Assembly: GCA_958298945.1 (NCBI GenBank)
Contig: OY282610.1
Span: 27,478,167 to 27,542,166, forward strand
Direction of reading: 5' to 3'
Length of the DNA stretch: 64,000 bases
From: Atherix ibis
Lineage: Eukaryota; Arthropoda; Insecta; Diptera; Athericidae
The notes below the pieces were generated by a model. That model ran no database searches. It was not told the origin of the DNA and worked only from the letters and a program-made list of their open reading frames with translations. A program made the position numbers and the translations under genes. How positions within the stretch are numbered: position 1 is the stretch's first letter; each line of letters starts with the position of its first letter. Shown here piece by piece: positions 45,928-57,317 of the stretch.

Positions 45928-47223
45928 TACGAGGGTCATTCAACAAGTACTTGCCTCACCGCCCGATGGAACTGCTGTCACAAAAGAAATTTACCATCGT
46001 GCAGTACATTCTTTTAGTAGCCTACTATCAAAGTTTCAGTCGATTACCTTCATTAGTTTTTTTTTGAGAGCCTTTGAAAGCGAGCGTGTCGGTCGGTTGC
46101 ACAAAAATGGAAAAAGAACAATATCGTTCGGTGATTAGATTCTTGTTTTTGGAAGGGAAAACGCGCAGCGAAATCAAAGATCGCTTGGATGCTGTGTATG
46201 GTGACTCTTCTCCTTCGATGGTGACCGTCAAGAATTGGTTCAACGAGTTTGTTCGTGGCCGCACGTCGGTTTTTGATCAGCCACGCCCAGGTGCCCCAAA
46301 AACGGCTGCTTCGGAGGAAAACGTTAAAAAAGTCCACGATCTCGTGTTGGCAGATCGTCGATTGAAGGTTCACGAGATAGCTGAGACTGTGGACATCGCA
46401 GTAGGAATGGTGCGTCATATTCTACACGAAGAACTGGGCATGAGAAAGCTGTCGGCGCGATGGGTGCCGCGTTTGCTCACACCGGAAAACAAGCGCAACC
46501 GTGAGACCACATCGGCGATGTGGTTGGCGCTGTTTCAGCGCAATCCAGCGGAGTTCTTGCGTCGTTTCGTGACCGTCGACGAAACATGGATTCACTGGTA
46601 CACACCAGAGACCAAGGGACAGTCGAAACAGTGGACTTCACCCGGCGAACGTGCTCCGAAGAAGGCGAAGACGGTTCGATCGGCCGGAAAGGTGATGGCC
46701 ACCGTTTTCTGGGATTCACAAGGTGTGACCACATCGATTACCTCGAGAAGGGTAAAACAATCACGGGGCGCTACTATGCTGACTTATTGGGCCGATTTGA
46801 CGTCGAATTGAAGAAAAAGCGGCTCTGCTTTGCGAAGAAAAAAGTGCTGTTCCACCACGACAATACGCCGGCTCACACCTCCGCCGTCGCCATGGCCAAA
46901 TTGGTTGAATTGCGCTACGAATTGTTGCCCCATCCACCATACTCTCCAGATTTGGCCCCCTGTGACTACTTTTTGTTTCCAAACCTGAAAAAATCACTTG
47001 CCGGGAATATATTTGGGTCGAATGAGGAGGTCATCGTCGCCACGGAGGCCTTTTTTGCTTCCCTCGCGAGAAATTTTTTTTTTTGGACGGGTTAAAAAAG
47101 TTAGAGCATCGCTGGGCCAAGTGTATCGAGCTTGAAGGAGATTATGTAGAAAAATAAATTGCCACCTTTCCAAAATTTTCGTTTTTCTTTTGTAGGCTAA
47201 GTACTTGTTGAATGACCCTCGTA
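45928..47223 (+). mobile_element. mariner element B, 1.3 kb, inserted in a Jockey relic
   Basis: The inverted termini TACGAGGGTCATTCAACAAG and CTTGTTGAATGACCCTCGTA are related to but distinct from family A. TA flanks both ends. Both flanks belong to one LINE relic. Confidence 0.94.
46107..47155 (+). pseudogene. mariner transposase B, all catalytic Asp present, two frameshifts
   Basis: It starts MEKEQYRSVIRFLFLEGKTR. The frame keeps DAVYGDSSPSMVTVKNWFNE F, RWVPRLLTPENKRNR and TVDETWIHWY (Asp 1). It is shifted near 46727, between FWDSQG and HIDYLEKGKTITG. The second frame carries VLFHHDNTPAHTS (Asp 2) and HPPYSPDLAPCDYFLFPNLK (Asp 3 with the proper spacing of 34). A run of T near 47075 (NFFF) causes a second shift; LKKLEHRWAKCIELEGDYVE K and a stop at about 47153 lie in the last frame. 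With only two small indels over about 345 codons, this is the least decayed mariner of the window apart from A2. Confidence 0.93.
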
Positions 47224-47290
47224 TGCATACACTTTTCTTTCCAAATCCTTCAGAACTGATTTATCAAGCAAAGGATATAAAATTTGACTA
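47224..47290 (+). pseudogene. Jockey relic, continuation right of the mariner
   Basis: TTCAGAACTGATTTATCAAG resumes the LINE sequence, matching TCCAGAACTGATTTACCAGA at 14468. Confidence 0.65.
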
Positions 47291-48300
47291 ATTACTATTA
47301 AAAAGTACAACAATATAGGCAATAGTTAAATCATTTTACAAAAAGGATATAAGAAATTGAACAAACAAAAACCCCACAAACTGAATGCTGACAGTCCCAA
47401 AAATAAAAAAATACATATTCGGGACTCTCCAAAATTAGTTTCAAATCAAAATATTCGTCATTTAAATAAGCAATCAATTTTATTTTGTTTTTCATTACAC
47501 CCTTCCCCCCCCTCCCCATCATCCCTGGGTAGGTTAAAATCTCAAAAGACATTATTAGGACTCTAACCGTGATAAAATGGGACTCTTACACATAAAAAAA
47601 AAACCTCTCTGCAATGTGTGCCATGACAAATTTTAGTTAATGACTTATTTTAGTTTAATTATTTAATCACAATTTTATATGTTATCAATGGCAATAAAAC
47701 AAAAAAGATGAAAACTATTAACGGAAATTTACGTGAGATAAAAATAGCATCACAAATGCAATGCAATCAATGCTGATAAAGAACATAATTTATGCGAGTG
47801 GATCAACAAATATTATTTTTCTTTAAATATCGAATATTAAAAATTTTGATTATAGTCGATTTAAAATAAACAAAGTTTACCAATAAATTTCTGAACAGAT
47901 GACACGAGGCATAAACAAATCGAAAGGTTTTACTTAAACTAATAATCAAACTATTATCAGTAACGAGAATTTCGTTTCTACGAAATATTGTTTATATCAA
48001 TGGGGAAAAAATTTTTGTTTATATAAACTGAACGATTCGAAGAAACAAATCTGAACATATTCTTTGTTCTTGAAGAAAGTATAGTCATCAAAAAACACAA
48101 AATACACGACGTGAAAATATTGCAATTTGATAATATACGTATTTGAGAAAATAGCTTCTGTGCGATCGAAATTAGCCGAACTCATCGATAATATAAATAT
48201 TTATGTTAATTAACAAAGAAAAGAGGGCGAAAATTTTATCGAAACTTTGTCACAGCCGAAGAGACTTAATAAATATTTAGATAAAAATAATTTCCTAACC
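47291..48300. other. AT-rich intergenic DNA
   Basis: No gene or repeat was recognised. Confidence 0.5.
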
Positions 48301-48467
48301 AAATAATTGAAAAATAAGTAACCGAAATTGTTAAATAAAATACAAAATATAATTTGACGCAATACAACGAACGATCAATGTTTGTACGATCAATCATCTT
48401 TATCAACGATTTTTTGTCGAAATTGATTTTTTCATAGTCATTATCATCAAATTCAACAGCACCAATT
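48301..48467 (-). other. flank continuing an older LINE relic (left of the R1 insertion)
   Basis: The minus frame that enters the R1 insertion at 50430 continues here for some 20 codons. No motif is left. Confidence 0.3.
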
Positions 48468-48483
48468 CGACACTATCATCAGT
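48468..48483. repeat. 16-bp target site duplication, left copy
   Basis: CGACACTATCATCAGT is repeated exactly at 50414-50429. The true duplication may be 14-16 bp, since the ends can match by chance. Confidence 0.9.
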
Positions 48484-50413
48484 GAAAGGTTATTATTTAA
48501 CGTGATTTTGTTGCCAATGCTTTAGACCACGAGTCGCCTACGACTATAGGGATCGAGATACGCTCAATCAACGCACCACCATTACTGGCAGTTAACAGAT
48601 AGAATCAGTTACAAGCTGACTCTCCACCTGCTGGTGGCGAGGACTATCTAAACCTCTACTGTCATAAGCAGTGACAGTGCCCGAGATAAGTGCAATGCAT
48701 TGCTACATTTGCCAGTTACCTCACACCTGCGATCAGAAGACCGTACCCGCGACATGGGTATTAACCACAACCACCACATTGCTGCCAAATGGCGCCTCAC
48801 CTCGATCGGGCACAGTATATTCTACTGTGGGGCTCCCGATCCCCGTGGTACCCATTTTTGTTTTAAGAGTACTTTGGTTTGTACTCCGCTCGTTAAAGCT
48901 ACGGTAAGGAATCTTGTAAATTCCTAGGCACCGCTAGGCCAGCTCAGGTACGCGGGTTCGCCAAAACCCGAAGGTACAACCGGAATCGACCTTGGTCTTT
49001 CACCCGGTTGTAGCCACCCTGCGTGTCATTCACGCACTCATTCACGCACCATTCTCATTCTTCTCTCAAAAAGTGCCACGGCAAATTTGTTCAGACATTC
49101 ATACCTTTCTCTCACGCTCAATACACCACTCACATCCACACTTTCACCATTCACTACGATCCCACAAGCACCTAAGTCACGCAAATCCCCATACAGGCTA
49201 CACTCTACGAGAAGGTGCTTAGCACTCTCCTCCGCCGCCCCGCACGGGCATCTAGCCTCCGTGGCCAGTCAACGCCTGTATAGGAACCCATTCATACTGC
49301 CGTGCCCCGTGAGCAAATACCCAAGGGACAGACCAAACTCAAAACCATACGCAGACGCAAAGCACACATCCGAAATGAACATGTGCGTCCATCTGCCATT
49401 CACACTCTCATCCCATCGTTGCTGCCACATTTCATACATTTTGTTCAGGACCAGTATACGCTGATGGCGCGAACCAAGATCCTGAACATCATCATTCCCA
49501 ACCGCACAACCTTCAAGCGGGATGCCCCGCCGCAAACGGTAGTGGATGCTTCCACGAAGCACCTCCAGGTCCCATGGAATTTCTACCATGAGAACCTGCA
49601 TCGCCTCAGTTGAAACGGTTCTACACACATTCAAACACGCATACAGAACCAAACGCTGGACCGAATTTATGCCCACCCTCGCGTACTGGTGGCGCATAGT
49701 ATCAGCCCACACACACGATGCATACATAGCACACGGAACAAACACACTCCTATACAGGACCCTCACCGCTCTGGCTTGAAGCCCCCATTCCTTGCGGAGC
49801 ACCCGCACCAGCATACCAACCAAACCGGCTACGCGCCCCCTTAGACGTTGCAAGTGAGGCCGAAAGCTCAGCGTCTCTCCAACCTTCAGTCCAAGGTACT
49901 TCACTTCACGCGCGTATCGGACCCCAACCGCCTCCATACGAATATTGGGCGGCCTACTGGCCGCCAAGGATCCCTTCAGGAGCATACATTCTGTTTTCCT
50001 TTCGGAAACTTTCACACCCATCCTTTCTCCCCATTCACAAACCATACGCATGCAGCGGCTTCCCGCCACCTCCACCGCGGACCTACTCCCCCCCTCAATC
50101 AAGAGTAGAAGATCGTCCGCATATGCGACCACCGCACAACCGGCCTCCTCCAACTGAACCAGGAGACCATTCATCATCATATTCCAGGCGGCAGGGCCGG
50201 CCACAGATCCCTGCGGACAGCCACGCACCATCTGGCGAACAATTCTCCCACTGCTCCCACACACCACTGCGTACCTTTCGTGGAAGTAACTTCGCCATAG
50301 CGGAGCCTCCTCACACGAAACCTCCTCCAGTCGCTCAAAGATGCGGTCCCATCGTAGGCAGTTGAACGCAGACTTGAAATCCACAAACACACCGCATACA
50401 TACTTACTCACAC
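48484..50413 (-). mobile_element. R1-clade LINE, 5'-truncated, 1.9 kb
   Basis: It holds the RT-to-C-terminus part of ORF2 and a 3' untranslated region of about 550 bp, flanked by a 16-bp direct repeat. It is GC-rich against the AT-rich host and shows few lesions, so it is the youngest-looking retroelement here. The 3' region is homologous to 26640-27189 and, at greater distance, to 16965-17275. Confidence 0.93.
49038..50413 (-). CDS. R1-clade ORF2 fragment: reverse transcriptase and C-terminal CCHC motif, one stop
   Basis: The element copies its RNA into DNA at a nicked target. The frame starts at the 5' truncation with CGVFVDFKSAFNCLRW (RT motif A Asp). GCPQGSVAGPAAWNMMMNGL (motif B), AVVAYADDLLLLIEG (YADD active site), the GVKVSERKTECM and VKYLGLKVG motifs, an ARAVRVLYRSVFVPCAMYAS C thumb segment and LLTGHGSMNGFLYRR follow. 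A TGA at 49269-49267 interrupts it. Beyond it ARCPCGAAEESAKHLLVECS L and, at the end, FAVALFERRMRMVRE lead to the native stop at 49038. No endonuclease or ORF1 is present. The 40 open codons upstream (50534-50414) belong to the target, not to the element. Confidence 0.9.
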
Positions 50414-50429
50414 CGACACTATCATCAGT
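50414..50429. repeat. 16-bp target site duplication, right copy
   Basis: Exact repeat of 48468-48483. Confidence 0.9.
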
Positions 50430-50560
50430 ATGTTTTTGGCATCCTAGCTTAACTCGTCTTGTGCGACAATAAATGGAACCATTAAAAACTTTCCGGGCAG
50501 GTTCTTTCTCAGCCATACGGATTGTCCAGCCCATCGCATCCTATTAAGCTTTATTGTATG
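50430..50560 (-). pseudogene. C-terminal relic of an older LINE (RTE-like)
   Basis: It reads RMRWAGQSV, then in the next frame MAEKEPARKVFNGSIY and RTRRVKLG. This resembles the RLRWAGHVxRMxExxPAKKV...GRRRVGRPxL ending common in endonuclease-RT LINEs of insects. It is the site into which the R1-like element inserted. Confidence 0.6.
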
Positions 50561-50731
50561 CACAACCAGAAAATTTTATTGCAAAATCGTCTGTCGTCAT
50601 GAAGACGGCCCCAAATTCTTCGAAGCATCCTCCTCTTCGAAGAAGAGATTGTGATGGTTTTTGCTGAGAACCCAAGTTTTCGAAGACAGCATTTTCTGCA
50701 TCACGCCTACTTGCGTGCTGTCCTTTAGAAA
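50561..50731. other. short intergenic stretch with a GAAGA hairpin
   Basis: TTCTTCGAAG and CTCTTCGAAGAAGAG near 50616-50648 can pair. Otherwise unassigned. Confidence 0.45.
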
Positions 50732-51282
50732 TACAGGGTGCGCCATCTAAATGTGGTCGATAGAAATATTGAATAACTTTGACAGATTTAAACCGATTGA
50801 CGTCGTCGAACACATTTCGGAAAGGTTTTTGCATTACAATTTTAACCATGAATCGATTCACACCCAAAGAACGCGCGAAAATAGTGACAATGTTCATTAA
50901 ATGTAATCGTTCAGTTGTTGCAACACAGCGTGCGTATCGTCAAAAATAGCGCGGTCGTTCTGCGCCTAAAAGTGACACTATTCGTCGCTTAGCTTCGAAT
51001 TTTGAGAATCACGGATCTGTAGCGACCACGTCCTCGACGATCAAATGAAAATATTGAAGCTGTTCAACGGAGTGTTGCAGAGAATACTTCTGTCTCGTAC
51101 CGCCGGCGGTCTCAGCAACTAAACATCAGTGGAACTACTTTGAGGAGGATTCTGAAAGATGATCTGGATATGTTTCCATATAAAGTGCTGTTAACCCAAA
51201 GATTATTGAAAACAGACAATCCGCGACGCGTGGCTTACGCCAATAACGTTATTCGACAACATTTAGATGGCGCACCCCATAC
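50732..51282 (+). mobile_element. internally deleted Tc1/mariner-type element
   Basis: The inverted ends CAGGGTGCGCCATCTAAATGT (50734) and ACATTTAGATGGCGCACCCC (51260) flank 0.55 kb. Only the N-terminal part of a transposase is inside. Confidence 0.88.
50848..51260 (+). pseudogene. transposase N-terminal remnant (DUF4817-type helix-turn-helix)
   Basis: MNRFTPKERAKIVTMFIKCN and VVATQRAYRQK, then a stop, GRSAPKSDTIRRLASNFENH GSV, a deletion, then ENTSVSYRRRSQQLNISGTT LRRIL, DMFPYKVLLTQRLL and RRVAYANNVI. This is the DNA-binding half of a transposase family widespread in insects. The catalytic half (SDE, QQDGA, DYF blocks) is deleted. The relics at 17440 and 25840-27295 retain just those missing blocks. 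Confidence 0.85.
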
Positions 51283-51373
51283 CTGGGCTAAACCTCCCAG
51301 TTATTTGACCATAAGATCGGGTCGGATATTTTTGTACGATTTTCCGATTTTACTCCATCACCCATCTAATAAT
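51283..51373. other. short spacer
   Basis: Nothing recognised. Confidence 0.4.
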
Positions 51374-51585
51374 CTATGCCAATTATTAGGGCTTATTCCG
51401 GTGAATAGCGGACCCCTGATCCCGAGTATGCCAATTATTAGGGGTTATTCCGGTGAATAGTGGACTCCTGATCGCGAATATGCCAATTACTAGGGGTCAT
51501 TCCAGTAAATAATGAAGAGCCTAACACAATATGCCAATTATTAGGGCCCAGTCCGGTGAATAGCGGATCCCTGACCACGAAAATA
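51374..51585. repeat. tandem repeat of about 53 bp, four units
   Basis: TGCCAATTATTAGGG recurs at about 51377, 51429, 51480 (ATTACTAGGGG) and 51532, each followed by xxATTCCGGTGAATAGCGGA-like sequence and a CCCTGATC block. The third unit is the most altered. Confidence 0.87.
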
Positions 51586-51794
51586 GATTTTTCTAAATTC
51601 GGAACAATCATCCAGCCGTTAGGCTCTTCATTTGCTTATGGATAACATAGAATATCCCCTGTCGGACATATACTGTTGCCCCCTGTTCGCTGCTGGCCAT
51701 CATTGGCAAGATAAGATGGCTTATGCTTAAGATCGCACTGCAGGAGTGGATGTAATGTACGGAAGTTACTTTCATGTTATTGTCATTTGTCAAA

Positions 51795-52800
51795 AGTTTA
51801 CCAACTGCTCATCCATTGCAAAGCTATTTTATAATGAAGCTCTAGTTATCAGCTCAAAAGACAAGGCCAATATTTTTGCGGATCACTTTGCCGCATCTTC
51901 CTCTCTTCCAGATTGTATCAAGCCTTCGCCTGAATTGGAAGCTGTTGAATTTTCTGTGGGACAAATTTATTTTCGCACTCGTACTGTTGTAAAAGTCCTT
52001 AAAGATCTTGCTATACACAAATCCACTAGTCCTAATAGTATATCCCTCATACTTCTGAAGAGGAATCGTCTACATTGGTGAAACTACTGCGTAAGCTTTA
52101 TCACATATCTTTGTCTTCGGGAATTTGTCCGCATAAATGAAAAACAGCATTCGTTCAACCAATTCTCAAAAAAGGCAAGTCCTCTGCGGACCTCCCCCCC
52201 CCCCCCCAATTACTGACCCATTGTACTAACATTTCTTCTTTCTAAAGTCATAGAAACACTGATAAACTATCAGCTAATTAAATATCTTGAATCAAGGAAA
52301 CTCCTCCGTTACCGTCAATATTGTTTCCATAGCCAAAAAGTGGAATCACACTCTCCATTTCTCCGGGGAGTATAGTACGATTGCACTTGATTATTCAGAG
52401 GCATTTAACCGAGTTTGGCATCCGACTCTATTGTCCAAAATTCCCTTCTCAAACGGATTAGAAGGTATATTTTTCAAAAGTGGTTTTGAATGGCTTCAAG
52501 TCTGCAGTCAACCAAATAAATGCTGGTGTTCCGCAGGATTCCCTTCTATGTCCAACGCTTTTCCTACTATAATTTTCATAAATGATCTCTTATCTGTTAC
52601 TTTCTAATCAAAATTCACTACTTTCGCTGATGACAGTATTCTCAGTTTTTCATACAGGTTTCTTGATTCACATCATTGCTCTTCGGCCATGGAGTAATTA
52701 GACTCTCTTGACCACCGACGTAATGTCTCCTGTCGTTCCTTATTTTTACGTATTATCCATAAAGACTGTTCCAGTGAATTGACTGGTTACATTCCGCCCC
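51795..52800 (+). pseudogene. CR1-like LINE reverse transcriptase relic
   Basis: It reads SSKDKANIFADHFAASSSLP, VVKVLKDL, then KTAFVQPILKKG and LSKVIETLINYQLIKYLES (finger region), IALDYSEAFNRVWHPTLLSK (motif A), IFINDLLSVTF and, in a new frame, FADDSILSFSY (motif C). The end LDSLDHRRNVSCRSLFLRII HKD...YIPPL is the C-terminal block of insect CR1/Jockey-like elements. A C13-14 tract at about 52193-52207 and many frame changes mark it as dead. The wording differs from the Jockey relics at 3 and 14 kb. Confidence 0.83.
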
Positions 52801-53345
52801 TATAATTAGTTCACCGTTTTTTTTAACCATTTAATCCTAACGTTGAATGCTCTAACTCAGTCAATTATCACAAAGTATTATAAACGACAGCTAATTAAGA
52901 CCAACTTCTTTATCAAAATAAAAAAAATTTATAAAAAAATTAAAAAAATTGTCAGAATATTTAAGCGAAATAATTTAGACTGACTAAAATAGATCCTATT
53001 GACTACCAGCAGATCGTCATGGAGATGTTTTTCCGTGTTTTTATCGGCTATGAGCATTTACCACGCATAGGATACGATTCGACTCTGTCAAATATAATAG
53101 CCTCCCTATTCACCTGATTTTAATCCCAAAAAGGTCCCAAAAAAAAAACTCTGGGAAGGGTGTCATCGTGGTAGTGTCGACCACCTCCGAGGAGCTGAAG
53201 ACGATTCCAGCTGAAGCCTGCCAGCACTACTACGAAGAGTGGAGCTTTATTTCGTTGGAAATTTGCTTACAAATATAAAATCACTCCTGCCGGCACTTCA
53301 TAGTCTCAAAAGATAGGATCTGCTCCTTCGTAGACATTCATATGA
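52801..53345. other. unassigned sequence
   Basis: No ORF of note. 53150-53330 is less AT-rich (GTCGACCACCTCCGAGGAG region) and could be further TE debris. Confidence 0.4.
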
Positions 53346-54429
53346 TACGAGGGTCGTTCAATAAATTGTGCTCGTAGTGTCGGTAAAGATTTTTTTTGTA
53401 AGTAGCATTATCGACAGGAAAGCTGTCAAAATTTCAGCTCGATCCATAGCGTAGGTCAATTTCTATCGTCGATTAAAGTTAATGACATTTATTTGTGCAT
53501 AACAATGGAAAAAAGCGAGCTTAGGGCTGTCATCAAACATCTCCATTTGAAAGGCTTAAGCCCGAAAGAAATCAAAGCCGATTTGGATGCAGTTCAAGGC
53601 ACATCTGCACCTGTGTTTGGGATGGTTTACAATTGGGTGAATGAATTTAAACGTGGCCGTTCATCCACAAAAGATGAACATCGTTCAGGACGCCCAGTTG
53701 TCGATGACTCCTGAAATCATCGACAAAATCCATGATCTGATTTTGAACGATCGGCGAATTAAAGTGCGCGAATTAGTTGAGGCCACGGGCATATCACAAG
53801 GTACAGTCGCTTCAATTTTGCATGAAAAATTGTCTGTGAAAAAAATTTCGGCAAGATGGGTAACGCGTTTGCTCTCAGAGGAGAATAAGCGCAATCGTGC
53901 AGTGGACTCTGAGGCTATGTTGGCACTCTTTCATCGCAATCCTGCCGAATTCCTTCGTCTATATGTCACTGTGGACGAAACCTGGATACACTACTACACT
54001 CCAGAAACGAAGAGACAGTCATCACAGTGGATTTTCAAGAAGAAGAAGAAAACCCTCTTGCATCAGGACAATGCGCGTGTGCACACCTGCGCTGTTTCCA
54101 TGGCCAAAATTATGGAATTCAGAATGGAATTGTTGCAGCATCCCGCTTATTCACCAGATTTGGCCCCGAGTGACTATTTTCTTTCCCCAATCTGAAGAAA
54201 TGGCTTGGCGAACGACGGTTCACTTCCAACGAGGACGTCATTGCTCAAACGGATGAGTATTTTGCAGAACTTCCGAAAGCCTATTTTTTGGACGGGATAA
54301 AAATTTTGGAAAAACGGTTGGGAAAGTGTATAGAGCTTAAAAGGGATTATGTTGTAAAATAAAAATATTTTTTTTTTAAAAACAGTTTTTTTCCATCTTT
54401 TTTTAAGGACTTATTGAACGACTCTCGTA
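53346..54429 (+). mobile_element. mariner element A3, 1.1 kb
   Basis: Termini are TACGAGGGTCGTTCAATAA and ACTTATTGAACGACTCTCGTA. About 20 bp inside the left terminal repeat are missing compared with copy A1 (GTCCTTAGAAAATCCGATAA), so the transposase binding site is damaged. Confidence 0.93.
53505..54358 (+). pseudogene. mariner transposase, broken
   Basis: It begins MEKSELRAVIKHLHLKGLSP; a frameshift at about 53700 leads into MTPEIIDKIHDLILNDRRIK. TVDETWIHYY (Asp 1) is followed by an in-frame deletion (SSQWIFK joined to KKKKTLLHQDNARVHT) of roughly 70 codons between Asp 1 and Asp 2. HPAYSPDLAPSDYF (Asp 3) then ends in the same one-base frameshift as in copy A1, with LKKWLGERRFTSNEDV in the next frame. 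Confidence 0.92.
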
Positions 54430-56390
54430 GTATTGGTTTTAGAAAAGAAGCAATGATAAGATCCTCAATTTAGTGGTCATTGGCTTTCAATTGAAATACC
54501 TTCGACTTACTAAAGATGCTCATCAAACTGTCATATTTGAAGTGTTAACACTGCCACCATATCAATCCAAGAGAAACTTTTCAATACTGATTTAATTAGT
54601 GTACAAAATGTCGTTTTTTTTTAATAATATTTCCCAGAAGTCCCAAATTCGATGCCCATATATGGGCATACATCAAATTTGCTGCATGCGTCAGAGTTTT
54701 GCATCAAATTTGCTGCATTGGTGTGAGTCTTTTACAGCACCAGTAAAGCAGCAGAAACTGGCCTACAATTTTGTATAAAAATTACGGTAGAACCCGCCTA
54801 GCCCTACCACTTTACCAATTTCTTCATTATTTTAATTAAAAATAAATACTTTAAATAGAAAAAAATTATTTTTCTTTAAATTACAATAAAGTCAAATATT
54901 TCAACAATAAAAAACTAGATCCCCTAAATCAACATTTATAATCTGACATTTAAAAAATAATAAAAATACTACTCCTTTATGAAAATACTAAATAAGAAAT
55001 GTTATCGTTCCTTAGAACCTACAAAAAAAAAACGAACAACGCAAATATTCGATCCTGTTCTCTTCAGCAAATTTAATTTGTATTTTTTTTTCTTTTACGT
55101 TTCACACTCTATAGTTATATATGGTTTCTGAAATTTAAGTATTGTACTATGGCTCAGTAACTGTGAAAACGTACCAAAATTACATAAGAAATTTTATCCT
55201 TTTCGATATAATTTCCAATTTGGTCCCCATTTCTTTTATTTATTGTTTGTCTTCTTGCTATAGTTTTTTTTTTTTTTTGTATCATATATAATTTTAACAG
55301 CTCAGTTGATTCGATATTGAAAATTATCAACCAAAATAGGTGATTGGTTTCAATGATTTTTTGGTAATTTAATCTTTTTAACCAAGGTCAGACAGTAGTA
55401 AGAGGATCACTAATATCCCATACACATTATACGAATAGTACCTGCGAACAAATTCATAAGAACATGTGGGCAAAAAAAAAAGAATACTTAAAAAAAAAAC
55501 AATATTTTAAGCAAAACTAAAATAAATTCAAGGCGCCTGGTTACCTAAAAACTATCCCAACGGATTTGGTTTCATTGCAATTTGAGCATGTGCTAAGAGA
55601 CACTCCTCACATTTTCTCAACTCATCCTTATTTGTGGGGGGGTTTTTTGTTTCTATTTCTATAGTATCAAAAAAAAATTTTTTTTTTTTAAAAACTGTTT
55701 TTCCAAGAATTTCTAACTCAATAATTATTCCTGTATATAAGAATATATGCATTTATATAAATATTTTTGGCATTTAAATTCAATTCCTCTCCAATGAATA
55801 CGATCCACAAATCCTTTAACGAAAGACTTAAATGCTTCAAAAGACAGAAACGTTATTTTTATTAAAGAAAAATAGATTTGATTTTTTCCACTATTTTTAA
55901 ATATAATAAAAAAATTTATGTTATATATTTTAATAAAAAAAAAAAATACTTCGTTTTTTTTTTTTTTTTTTTTTGGTAATTTTCAATAATATTCACTATT
56001 AAAGCTTTGCACACTTTTAACCACTTTAGTTTGAAATATTCCCCATATTTGGTTTGAAAATAAATCTTTTCATTGTTAATTCTATACTATCCAGAAATTT
56101 ATGGATAATAATTCTTTTATATTTCATATTAAATATTGGATTTAATGGAGGTAAATCTCTTATATAGTGTGGGTGGGTTGGTAGTATAAAATATTGATTG
56201 GATTTTTTATAGATGAGTGTAAAATATGTGTAGGCGCACTAGTTCAGAAGAATCAAAAAAAAAAAAATATATAGTAGCATCAGAATGGTTAATTTGACTT
56301 TGTCATTTTGATTCTTATAGTAAAATTTTTTTTTTTTGAAAAATAAAATTTTTATTTGTCAAAAAAAATTAAATCAACTTTTTCCTCAAA
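54430..56390. other. AT-rich intergenic DNA
   Basis: No gene was recognised. ATCAAATTTGCTGCAT is repeated at 54673 and 54704; long T runs occur at 55267-55280 and 55954-55974. Confidence 0.5.
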
Positions 56391-57317
56391 TATCAAATTA
56401 TCCATTGTATAGTTTGAAAACTATAGTTCTGTTATTTAATAATTATAAAATAAATATAATATTTTAAATAAAATTTTTATTTAGAATATAGGTTGCCATT
56501 TTTTTAATATTAGTAATTTGTTTAAAGATTATTAAATTCACAGGAGATATGATAATTTGGTGTCGGAACAACAAGTTTTGGATAATTATTTTTCGTACAA
56601 ATTTTCTCAAACGATAAGTAAATTTTGTTTTTACTAAATTTTCTTATATAAGATTTTAAAAACTTAAAAATAACTGTAAAACAGGTATTGCATCTGCGAA
56701 AAGAGACTATATTTGACCGTATTTCTTTGAAAAAGAAAAAGGAATAAACTTTTACCTTGTGTAAATTAATTTTCTTTGATTTATTTTTTCTCTTATTAAA
56801 AAAATATTTGTATTTTTTTTTAACTATATATTAGATTTTAATAAAATGGTATTAGAAGCCACATAATATAACATATTATTATGTGGTGCAAATTTCGGCT
56901 CTATTGCGAGAAATTTTCCGAAGACGCACGCGTCTTTTCGAAATTTGGCCATCAAGATTGTGGGATTTTGATTAATTTTGGGAATTTTTTTTTTTTAGAA
57001 AATAACATAAATAAATTATATTTATTGTATATAAATAGTTTTGAAGCTTTAGAGTATTTGGAAATCAACTTTTGTCAAGTAATTGCCGAATTAAATTCGA
57101 AAATGCACAAAAAACTCATAAAAAATTATGAATTTCGAAAATGCACTTTTGATCAAGTACTGGAAAAAAATATTTGCAAATTATTTATATAATTTTATAT
57201 TTTTTTTTAAATAATGGCAAAATTTCCCAAATACAAAATAATAAAAATTTTGTGAAATTTTTAAATTTTAAATATGATTTATTAAATTTGACTTTCCAAA
57301 TCGCAAATTGGATAATT
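56391..57317 (-). mobile_element. family X copy 7, full length (0.93 kb)
   Basis: The ends are AAATTATCCATTGTATAGTT TG at 56391 and TTGACTTTCCAAATCGCAAA TTGGATAAT at 57317. The minus orientation is shown by ATCAAGTACTGGAAAAAAA and AATAATGGCAAAATTTC. A 103-codon open frame on the plus strand (56881-57192) is not shared by other copies and is not taken as a gene. Confidence 0.82.

Noticed and set aside
49087..50365. Several plus-strand open frames of 70-125 codons
   Set aside because: Shadows of the GC-rich R1-clade ORF2 on the minus strand.
56881..57192. 103-codon plus-strand frame in X copy 7
   Set aside because: Other X copies do not keep the frame; AT-rich low-complexity composition.
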